Origin: Eonycteris spelaea
Taxonomy: Eukaryota > Chordata > Mammalia > Chiroptera > Pteropodidae
Reading direction: 5' to 3'
DNA length: 64,000 nucleotides
Assembly (NCBI GenBank): GCA_003508835.1
Contig: PUFA01000203.1
Location: 588,501-652,500 of the forward strand
Shown: positions 11,705-22,037 of the stretch, one piece after another
How positions within the stretch are numbered: the stretch's first letter is position 1
Layout of the letters: every line of letters starts with the position of its first letter
Made by a program: the position numbers and the translations under genes
The notes under the pieces: generated by a model
Database searches by the model: none
The model's input: the letters and a program-made list of their open reading frames with translations, nothing else
Told to the model about the DNA's origin: nothing

Positions 11705-13215
11705 GAACTTTTTAAACATTACATTTATTTAATTTGACTTATTGAAGGATAATTTATGCACAGCAAAGTGCACATATTCAAAATGTGCTGTTTGATGCAT
11801 TTCGACTGATACATATGCCACGAACGCACGATCAAGACCGTAACAGGTGACCCCCAACGCTTCTTCAGCCCCGTGCGGCGCCTCTTTCCCTCTGTCTCCA
11901 CCGCAGACGACCACGGTGGCAGCCAGTGTGGACCGGTCGGCGGTTCCTAAACGCGGGGAAGTCAGGCCCTGCAGCTCGAGGCCTCGGCCGCCTTCGCGAG
12001 CAGAAAGACACCATCCGCGCCGTCCGCACCCAGAGCTCGGCTCCTGGCGTGGCCCGCCCCGTCCACCTGTTCGCAGACGCTGCGGTTGTCGCGTTTGTCA
12101 CTATGAGAAAGCTGCCGCGAAAATCCGTGTCCGAGTCCGCGGGGACGAACGGTGCCCTCGCCCCACAAGCGCCTCGGAGCGCGGGTGCCGGGTCTCTGGC
12201 CGGTTTACGTTTCCCAGCGTAGGAGGCGGCGACACCCCACCCCCCGCGCAGTCATCCTAAGCAGCCCGTGCTGTGGCGGCGTCCCGCGGCGCGGCTTTGA
12301 CTTCCCTGGTGCCTCCGGCACAGATTCTCTCCTCCCGTCCTTGCTGGCTCCCTGGGGACCTGTGAAGTGTCTTCACGCTCTTTACCTTCCCTTGTCTGGC
12401 TTGTCACTGTGGAGTTGTGACAGTTGTGTATGTTCTGGTCTGATTTATGTGTTGTACATAGTTTCTCTGTGTTCATATCTTACTCTTTGTTTTCTTAATT
12501 GTGTCTTTAAAGAACAAAAAGTCTTTAGTTTCGATAAAGTCCAAATTATCAACTTTTTTGTATTATGGGTATGCTTTGTGTTTCCTATATAAGAAAGTAT
12601 ACTCCAAGGTCCCTTTTATCCCTAGAATTTTTATAGTTTTCGTTTTTACATTTAGGTCTGTAAGCCATTTAAAATAATTTCAGGGGTGAATAGTGTGAAG
12701 AAAAATGTTCATTTTTTTCTTGTAAATACCCAGTCATTCTAGTGCTATTTGCTGAATAAAGTTTCTTTTGCTTCTTTAATTTGAGTTGTTTTTCTTATTA
12801 TTGAGTTATTGGAGCTCTTTGTATACTTAGGATGTGTATATCCCTTTGTCAGGTATGTGCTTAGCAAAAGTTTCCTTTTGCTTTGTGACTTGCCTTTGCA
12901 TTTTCTCAATTGTGTTTCAAAGAACACTTTTAATTTGTTGGAAATTATCATTTTCTCTCACAGTTTTCTATTTTAAAATGATTTGCCTAATCAAATGTCA
13001 TAAAGATTTTTGTATGCATTTTCTTTTAGAAATTTAGTTTTAGCTCTTGCATTTAAATGTGTGGTGTCTTTCACATTAATTAGTGCATATAGCACAAAGT
13101 AAGAGTGGATGCTAATTTTCCCCATGCCAGATATCCAGTTGTTTTACCATTTTTTTAGTTAGAAATTACAGGTTTATTTTTTCATTTTGAAAAAGACATA
13201 ATTGACAAAGTACAA
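11705..13215 (-). mobile_element. Old L1 3' portion, antisense, with a G/C-shifted segment
   Basis: Starts with an L1M-type 3' end (attgaaggataatttatgcacagc region) and continues to an antisense ORF2 tail at 12500-13180. Bases about 11880-12330 still align by eye with the L1 tail ('agctgctatgaacattcgtgtac' type becomes agctgccgcgaaaatccgtgtcc), but A/T positions have become G/C, so the segment looks like a CpG island. Confidence 0.6.
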
Positions 13216-13280
13216 AAATAAAAAAACAACCAGGCATTATCAGTATCTGTGACATATGTATAACCTTTATTTTATGTATA

Positions 13281-13281
<1 letters not shown>

Positions 13282-13326
<45 letters not shown>

Positions 13327-13330
13327 TATT
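13282..13330. repeat. (ATT)n microsatellite
   Basis: About 16 tandem ATT units with a slightly degraded 3' end, at the edge of an antisense L1. Confidence 0.95.
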
Positions 13331-13938
13331 GCAAACCACATGAAGACAAAGCATAGTGAGATATTTGAAACCCAGGCTAGACTTGAACAGATTTCTGATG
13401 AAGTACAACTAAAGTTTTGCTTAAGTGTCTGGGCAATGTTAGGCAACGTTTAAGAAATTATGACCTCTGTTCCATATCCCGTTTACAAAAGTCAGCAAAG
13501 CGGCTTCAGAACGTGACCCCGGCAGCTTCAGGACATGTTTGGGCGACGGTCCTGCTGCCTTGCGAACGAGTGCTTTGCTCATCCACTGCGTCGGGCCATC
13601 TATGATGAACACGAGCATCTGCGAACGCTGGTGATGCAGAGGACAGGACACTGTGCAAACCCTGACACACACTTTTAAAGCAGAAGAGAACCCCAGCTCT
13701 GAAAACGGCCAGGGGTAGTTGCAGTGCCAGGACATACGAGCCCGGCCTGAGGCTCAGTGTCTGTAATTTGCGGGGTACCACTGGCCTACGCACCGTGATC
13801 TCACAGATGGAAGTTCTGAGCCTTTCCTCAGGTAAACCTCTAAGTTTCACCCTAATGCGGTTTTTTCTTTGCTTTGTTCTAGCTTTCTTTTGCCCATTCC
13901 TAAAGCTGCCGGTGAACACCCTCCAGAATTGCTTAGTG

Positions 13939-14166
13939 CAGGGGTCCCCAACCCCTGGGGGCCGTAGACCCAGACTGCTCATGGCCTGTTAGGAACCAGG
14001 CTGCACAGCAGGAGGTGAGCAGCGGGTGGGACAGCGAAGCTTCCTGTGTCTGCAGCCCTCCCCGCCCCAGCACTGCCATCACCGCCTCAGCCCCACCTCA
14101 GATCAACAGGTGTTAGATTCTCATAGGAGCGCCGGTCCCTGGTGCCAAAAAGGTTGGGGACCACTG
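13939..14166. mobile_element. Non-autonomous hAT DNA transposon (Zaphod/Tip100-like)
   Basis: Terminal inverted repeats are visible: the left end is CAGGGGTCCCCAACCC and the right end is GGTTGGGGACCACTG. Flanking gcttagtg and gttagtgt look like a decayed 8-bp target duplication, the size expected for hAT elements. The interior (GGCCTGTTAGGAACC, then GATTCTCATAGGAGCGC) is the familiar short hAT type. No transposase is encoded. Confidence 0.8.
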
Positions 14167-14469
14167 GTTAGTGTGTAGGGTCCCCAGACCCACCCCACCC
14201 GAGTCTGATGACGTGCTTAGAGAACTCAACATATCGTTGTACTCATGGCTCTGATTTATTACAGTGAAAGCAAGAGAGCAAAGGTGTGATGGGAGTCCTT
14301 GTGGTCCATTTGGGTGGCAAGCAGTGACTCGAAAACGTGACTACAGCCTCCAAGTTGAACAGAGTTGGTGACTTTTCAGTTTTGAAAACACCAGGTGGCG
14401 CTCTTAAACATGACCTTATGACCTTTGGAATCTGCCTCTCCAGAATAAATCAGAATGGATCATCCATAA

Positions 14470-16485
14470 AAAATAAGTTTCTGCTGAGAAATCAGCTGAG
14501 AGTCTTATGAGAGCTCCCTTGTAGGGAACTGCTTTTCTTTTGCTACTTTTAAGATTCTCTTTTTGTCTTGAACTTTGGGAGTTTTCATTATGATGTGTCT
14601 TGGTGTGGGCCTTTTTCGGTTCATCTTGTTCGGGATTCTGCGCTTCCTAGGATTGTATGTCTGTTTCCTTTACCAGATTAGAGGAGTTTTCGGTCATTAT
14701 TTCTACTAATAGGTTCTCAATCCCTTGCTCTCTTCTCCTTCTGGAATCCCTATGATGCTAATGTTGGTGCACTGGATATTGTCCCAGTGGCACCTTAAAC
14801 TATCCTCATTTTGGATTCTTAATTCTCTTTGCTTTTCTGATTGGGTATTTTCTGCTACTTCCCAATCGCTGATTCGATCCTCTGCCTCATCTGATCAACT
14901 GTTGATTCCATCTAATGTATTCTTCATTTCAGATATTGTACTCTGTATTTGACTGGTTCTTTTTATGTTTCCTATCTCTTTGTTGAAGTTCTCACTGAGA
15001 TCACTGAGCATCTTTATAACCAGTGTTTTGAACTCTGCATCTGATAGATTCCTTGTCTCCATTTTCTTTAGTTCTTTTTCTAGAGCTTTATTTCTGTTCT
15101 TTCATTTAGGACGTTTCCTTGCCTCCCCATTTTGGCCGCCTTCCTGTGTTTATCTCTACATATCAGGTAGGGCTGCTGCGTCTCCCGGTCTCGGTAGAGT
15201 GAGCTTTATAGTATAGTAGGTGTTCTGTGGGCCCCCATGGAGCAGTCTCCCTGGTCACCAGATGTGTCCCTTATGTGGGTTGTGTGTGCCCTCCTGTTGT
15301 AGTTGAGTCTTGGTTGTTGTTTGCACCTGTTTTAATGGGAGGGATTGGCCCTCAGGCTGATTGGTTATGAGGACCGGCTGTGACTACAGTGGAGGAGCCG
15401 TTGTTCAGGGGCTGACCCTATGGAGCTGCAGTCACTTTAGCAGGGTTCTGGTGCCTGCAGAGTCTGCCCTGTGGGAGTGTCATTTATAGAGATGGTTGGG
15501 TGGTGCTCTGGTGCAGGCCAAGGTCAGCTGCTGCATGTGCCCTGCCTGGGGCCTCCTGGTATGAGCTGCAAAATGATCTGCAGACAGTTGACACTTGTGC
15601 TGGGCTTAAAGGGACCTGAGAGAGGCTAAGCAGCAAACAGAGACTGGCTGCCACTAGGGCTGGCCTTGGGACTGCTCGGTAAGAAGTGCGGAGCATGCCA
15701 AGGCCTGATGCTGCTTGTTTGAGGTTTGTGAACCTTTAAGAGGTTTTAAGAAAGTCCTTAACATGAACTGAGACAGGCCATTTGTATGAGGCTTGGACAG
15801 TCCTGCGCATTGGGGGTGGGGCCTCGGAATCACCTGGGTGAGGCAAAGAGCTTGACTGATGCGGACTCAGCTATGGCGCTGCCTGGGTTGCAAGCCAGGC
15901 GGCGGAGGGCCCAGCAAAGGAACAGTGGCTTTAGCCAGTACTTCTGTCTAGGAAGTGCTAAAGCCAGACAACTCAGTTCCTCCCTGTGTGTCACTGGCAT
16001 CTTTCAAGCCGCGTCCCAGCGCTGGAGCTCAGAGCGAGCAAGTCTGTCAGTGGTGAGTCCATGTGTGGGCCCTTTAAGAGGACCTGGGATTCCAGCTGCC
16101 CTCTCTGTCACTCGGCCACTATCCTCACTGGTTTTCACAGCCAGAGTTATGGAGACGTCTTTTCCTGGCACTGGAATCCTGGGCTGGGGAGCTCAGTATG
16201 GGGCCGGGACCCCTCTCTCCTTCAGAGGGACCTCCGCAGCTGAGATAGCCCTCGTGATTTTTATCCACACACTTAGGTATGGACCAGCCCGTTCTGTGTC
16301 TCCATCCTGCTACCAGTCTTGAGTGGCTTCTTCTGTGTGTACTTAGTTGTAGAACTTCTGTTCAGCTAGACTTCAGGTGATTCTCAATGATTGTTGTTCT
16401 GTAGTTTAGTTGTAATTTTGATGTGGACACGAGAGGAGGCAATCATGGTGTTTACCAACTCCATTTCACTGGCACCTAATACCAT
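14470..16485 (-). mobile_element. L1 5' fragment: ORF1 plus G/C-rich 5'UTR, antisense
   Basis: Reverse-complemented ORF1 (14470-15110) runs into a roughly 1.3 kb G/C-rich 5'UTR ending near 16485. The same order of blocks recurs at 26640-28735 and 59410-61345. ORF2 and the 3'UTR are missing on the expected side. This is unusual, because L1s are normally 5'-truncated, so a deletion or recombination has removed the 3' part. No intact ORF. Confidence 0.65.
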
Positions 16486-17905
16486 ACTGTTTTAACTACT
16501 ATAGTTTTGAAATATAGTTTGAAATCAGGGAGCGTGATACTTCCAACTTCTTTCTTTTTCAAGATTGTTTCAGCTATTCAGCGTCTTTTGTGGTTCCCTG
16601 CAAATTTTAGGGTTCATTGTTTTATTTCTTTGAAAAATGCTGTTGGAATTTTAATAGGGACTTCAGTGAGCCTGTAGATTGCTTTGAGTAGTATGGACGT
16701 TTTAACACTATTGATTCTTCCAACCCATGAGCATGAAATAGCATTCCATTTGTTAGTGTTTACTTCAATTTCTTTCATTAATGTCTTGTTTTCAATGTAC
16801 AGATCTTTCACTCCTTTGGTTAAATTTGTTTCTGCATATTTTACTCTTTTGCTGCAATTGAAAATGGAATTGTTTCTCTTTAGTTCTCTTTCTGATGGTT
16901 GTTATTAGTGTGTAGAAATGCGACAAATTTTAATGTCCTGGTTTGGTATTCTGTAAATTTACTGAGTTGGTTTATTCTAACAGCTTTTGGTGGGGTCGTT
17001 AGGGTTTTTTCTCCATAAGATCGTATCACCCGCAAACAGACAACTTTACTTCCTCTTTTTCAATTTGGTTACTTTCATCCTTTTTCTCATTAAGTCTAGC
17101 TTAAGGCTTGTCAATTTTGTTTATTTTTTCAAAAACCAACTCTTCATTTCATTGATCTCTATTAGATTTTTACTCTCTATTTCATTTATTTCTGCTCTAA
17201 CTTTTATTTCCTTGATTCTAACTTTGGGCTTTATTTGTTCTTTTTCAAGTTCCATGAGGTGTGAACTTAAGCTGTTTATTTGAGACTTCTTATTTTTTGA
17301 GGCAAGCATTTTGTCTATGAACTTCCTCTTAGAACTGCTTATGCTGCATCCCACAAATTTGGGTGTGTTATATTTGCATTTTCACTTGTCTCAAGGTAGT
17401 TTCTCCTATTTTTTTCAGGTTCGTTGGGATATAATTGGCATATAACATTGCATGTATCAAAGTACAGCATGATGATTTGATACACATACATATTACGAAA
17501 TGATTATCACAGTAAAGTTAGTTAATACATCCTTCACCTCACATAATGTTCATTCTGCCGTGGTGGTGGTGGTGACAAGAGCGTTTAAGATTACTCTCTT
17601 AGCAACTTCCAAGCATTCGGCACAGTGTTGCTGAGTATAGCAATCATGCTGTGCATCCCAGGACCTGCTCACCTCTGCCTGGGGTCCGTGCCCTGTAGAT
17701 GTCGGGTACAGCGACTGCCGAAAACAGCGTGGACATTGCTCACGGTCGTTTTTTATTTGTCTTTTGATTTCCTTTTTGACCCATTGGTTGTTCAGTAGCA
17801 TGTTGTTTAGTCATAACATATTGGAGAATTTTTCCATTTTCTTCATGTAATTTCTAGTTTTACATCATTTTTATTGAAAAAGATGATTGGTACGATTGCC
17901 ATTCG
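16486..17905 (-). mobile_element. L1 ORF2 fragment, antisense, interrupted by a second L1 3' end
   Basis: Reverse-complemented ORF2 (16486-17410) resumes at about 17735 (gacccattggttgttcagtag region). Between them, about 17415-17735 is an L1 3'UTR-type segment (gggatataattggcatataac), most simply a later insertion in the same orientation. All frames are broken. Confidence 0.6.
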
Positions 17906-19700
17906 TTAAGGTTTTTTTCTGAGGTTTTCATCTTGTTCTTTTATTTGGAACATACTCCTCTATTTCTCTGCCGTTTCCACACAGTAGCTGAAGCAGCCAC
18001 GCTCCCCGGTGCTGGCGGGGTGGCCTCGTGCGGGAGGGCGGCCTGGCCTGACACTCCTCCCTGGCCCTGGCATCTCTCAAACCTTCGTGCTTTTCAAGCA
18101 GCCTATTATTTTTTAACAGCTTCCAGTAGTTGAGGACGTGCCAACACCTGTCTGTCACTGTCCCTAAGGGAGGATCTCAGCACCTAGATCTCATCTGTTT
18201 GTCAGCCAGACCCTCAGGCCAGCAGCTTTTAAAGTATGCAAATATATAGAGTTGTGTGGACCTTGAGCATCAGCCCTGCTTGCCACATGACCTGGCAGTG
18301 TCCTCTGGTGGCAGCCACAGAAACTATGGCACCAGACAAGTGTACAAGTTTTTTTCATGAAACACCAGTGAGCTGGGCAAGGCAGAGCGCACTGGGCTGC
18401 AGCCCCGGTCCCGGGAAGTGGGTTCGCGCACTGGACACGTGTGATGGCGGAGCTGCCCCCCACCAGAGCTCCAGGACCACACCCCCGGCTCACGAATGAT
18501 GAAGAACAGCTTCTAGCCACGGTGAGCGCAACACTCAAACTCAAACCAAACCGGGGAATGGAGCTGACGGCGGACAGATGCTCACGCGTGCCTTCCGGAC
18601 GGGCTCTGTGCTCTCGGCAGCCCGCGGCAAAGCCCCGACGCGCCGGCCCGGTGCCCCTCTCCTGGGAGGCGGCACGGGGGAGCATGGAGGCTGCGGAGCG
18701 CTCTGGGGCCCGCTGAGCCCTGAGCGGCCGGGTGCCCGGGGCCGAGCGGGGCGGACGTGGGAAGCGACGGCAGGCGGCGCTGGTTCTGCGGCCGCAGACA
18801 CTGTCGCACTCGGTCGCCGCACCCGCCTGTGCAATGCAGGCCTGACTCCGACCCCAGACGCCCGAGTCTCGCTCACATCCCCGGTCGTGTCACGCCCCAT
18901 CCTTCGGTCGGTAGACAGCGAGGACCCTACGACTCTCACGCAGAGGTCATCCGTGATTAGAATGTCACCAGCCTGGAATTCAAGCATAAAAACGAGAGAT
19001 TCTTCTGCCTCTATTCTAATGAAGACTGCCCGAGAGCCACAGAACGTGGCTCAGGCGTAGGAGAAAAGTCACAGCTTTGAACATTCCTAGTATGTGGAAA
19101 AAAATGAGAAGACATACCCACTCGATTTAATAATTTAGAAAAAACAAACAAAAATACAGGTAAGAAAAGCAGAAATGTGTAATTAGAAAACAAAAAAGAA
19201 CTGATCATTTCAAACCTGTGGCTTAAAGCGCCCATGATCTTGTCATCCATGCGCCCCGGGCGCCTGCCGAGGCAGGGCCACCCATGCAGCCGCTCCACCA
19301 CAGCGTTCAGGGTGGCTTCCTGCCCGTGCCTGGTCCCTTACCTGGGGGGAGCAGACATCGCCAGGCCTCTTGAGGGCCAGCCTCAGAGTCCACACAGCTT
19401 TCCTCCTGCCACTCCTGTCGGTCGAAGCAAGCCACAAGGCCAGCTGGGCTCAAGGCTAGAGGAGGTGGGCTTCACTTCTTGCTGGAAAGGGCAGCACACG
19501 TGGACAATATGAGCAGAGCCACCTTGGGGGACAGCCAACCCCTGGCCACAAATATCTCACATAAAAAAAAAAAAAACCACCCACCACCCCAAACTTTCCA
19601 AAACTCCCAAAACTCTTTCAATCACAGCTTCAGATTCAGATTCAAAGGGCAGCGCCCAACCCTCTAATTTGGGCCCAGATGTGGACAGGCCCCCCCCCCC
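17906..19700. other. Intergenic DNA without a supported gene
   Basis: Unique-looking mixed-composition DNA between FCRL3 and FCRL5. In human this interval holds FCRL4, but no FCRL4 leader, Ig or tail exon was recognised on either strand. A CCCACC-rich A/C tract lies near 19560-19620. Confidence 0.45.
18540..18910. other. CpG-dense segment with no supported gene
   Basis: CpG-rich DNA in the FCRL3-FCRL5 intergenic space. I see no convincing first exon or Ig domain. A short VSRPIL-like reading near 18895 recalls the start of a D5-type exon but lacks the cysteines and WxF/Y core. It may be G/C-shifted repeat DNA. Confidence 0.4.
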
Positions 19701-19719
19701 GCCGCAATGGTGGCTTCAG

Positions 19720-20960
19720 ACAAGAAACATACAGAAATTAAAAGACATCTTAAATAATGGCAAGTGTGTGAAACCAGCAGGAAGAGATAACAAGTGTGCA
19801 TGCAGCTTGTACAATTACTTCAGAATATAAACCAAAAAAAATTTTGGCAAAAGTAAAAGAGGAAGTAGACAAATTCATAATTATAGTGGAAACTTTAAAA
19901 TAATTATCTTAGTAAATGACAGAAAAATTAAAAAAATAGCTATATGCCAACAATAAACATTTATTTAAAAAATGTAATAATTTCACTTAAAATAGCATAC
20001 AAAACATGTCAAATACCTGAGAAGAAAACTAACAAAAGATGTAACTTCTACAAAAAAGCTACAGAAAATTACTGAAGCTTTCAAGCTGACCTAAATAAAT
20101 AGGGAGATATTTCATGTTTATAGGTTGGAGGATTCAATCCAATTAATTTATACAAATTGACAGATTCAATGCAATCCAATTATTAAAAATCCAGCTGATT
20201 GGTTTTTGCTTTTGTTTCGTAATGTTTTTGAGAGAAGGGAGTATGAATTAAGCCGAATTTTAAATATATGACTAATGGAACAGAAGAGTCTCCAGAAGCA
20301 TTTATTCTATGAAAAAGTGAAATTGCACTATACTGTGGAATGAATGGGTTTTCAGTAGCTATTAGGGCTAGGTAAATGGCTGTCCATATGTGTATTAAAA
20401 GTGAGTATAAACGCTTGTTTATACACAACATAATTCCAATGATAGAAAAATGGTCAAATAAATCTTATAGAAATAAACTTAGAGAATATTCCATGACTTG
20501 GAGTAGACAAAATTCTAACGAACGAAAAAAAGCTCTAACGTAAAAAAAAAAGACATAAACTAGATTACATCCAAGTTAGAATGACCGCTCACCAAAGGGC
20601 ACAAAGGCAAACCTCAGATTCGGGGGAGACATTTGCAAAATACATATGAAGAAGGATCTGTACGCAGAGTTTAACCACAAAACAGGATGAGAAAGACTAA
20701 AACACAAAAGAAAAATGGGGAACAATTTGAACAGACATTTCCCATAAGAAAAGAATATCTAAATCACCAATTAAAATATGGAATGATATTCAATCGCATA
20801 ATCCACTGAGGACGTGAGAACTGAAACCCACTGAGACAATCCTAGGGAATGGCTAAATCGACAAGTCTACCACGCCAAGCTGTGCAAGGGGGTCAGAGCG
20901 ACAACGCACACGCTGGTCCACATGACGTGCATTAGCTGCTTCAGCAGGGCCGTGTGAACC
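19720..20960 (+). mobile_element. Old L1 fragment, sense
   Basis: The A-rich + strand follows L1 ORF2 C-terminal and 3' sequence (aggttggaggattcaatcc, agattcaatgcaatccaatt, ctagattacatccaagttag, tggggaacaatttgaacaga). Many indels; no open frame of use. Confidence 0.65.
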
Positions 20961-22006
20961 GAAAGCGTGAGACCCGGAGAGCTGGGACTCTCCCCCAGGG
21001 AGAACTGAAAACAAACGCACTCACAGGTGTTCCAGAGACGGCCGACGCTGAGAAGGCTCCTCGCCCTCTGTGAGGTGCCCCTGCCGGCCTGGCAGGGTAA
21101 CCCCTGTTTGCCCTTCTGAGCTTTTTTGTCCTGAGGGCCACAAAAGCGGATGGAACCTAACGTGTATCAGGTGATGCGCTTTTGTAGACAGGAAGTCAAA
21201 AGTCCCCGAAAGAAAGGGCGGGGGAACCGTTTGGAAAAAAGAAACTGGTTTCCTCACACAGCTGATGACTCAGGGGTCTATGTGGGACAGGATGACAATG
21301 GAAACGCTTTTAAATAGTTATAAAAGCAACACACGTAGTATTTTTTTAAAAAAACTATAGAAAAACAAGATCAAATGTCTTTCTCCCATTCATAGTTCTT
21401 CAAAGCTCACCACTATTTTTGGTGTATTTCCGATGGGAAGAAAAAATGTGCGCTTATTGCACCCGTCCCTAAATGCCGCATTCTTACCCGTCGCGCCCAC
21501 CCCAGTGGATGAGTCCGCAAACCCAGTGTGCCCACACTTCTCCCCGTCCCATGAATCGGGGTGACCCTGGCTTCACATGCGTGCGGGCGGCCGCACCACA
21601 CGTCCCCCGGGCTGCCCTGTACCCAGGGTCCTTCCTGTCGCTTTCGGTTTGGGTCCATAGAGAGAGATGCGCAGTAAAGGTTTTTTTAGGGTCATCTTTA
21701 CATACTTTCCTTGAGGTGGTTCCCCAGCCGTAGGGGTGCGCAGCCAAGGGTACAGGCTTTTTCAAAACCCTAACATTTATTTTCTCACTGTGATCATAGG
21801 GTAGGAAACTTTGATTAGTTGTTAAAAATAAGTGTTTCCACTTCCTTTTTTCTAATTCACTAATGCATCCTGCTGTCCGAAAAAGCGATTTCTCGGCAGT
21901 GTTCCTGGGGCAGGTGCCACAGTGCGCCTCTGCAGGGTCAGGTCCCAGCCCGACGTTCCCGACACAGCGTCTCCCTCGGCCCCAGCCCTGGACAGGCCAG
22001 GTCTTC

Positions 22007-22037
22007 ATGCTGCCGTGGGTGTCGCTGCTGGCACTGG
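22007..22037 (+). CDS. FCRL5: FCRL5 exon 1, first half of signal peptide
   Basis: ATG at 22007 opens MLPWVSLLAL and then one base before donor gtgagt at 22038 (phase 1). Human FCRL5 starts MLLWVILLVL with the same split. Upstream DNA (21860-22006) is moderately G/C-rich with no clear TATA box, so the transcription start is not placed. Confidence 0.88.
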
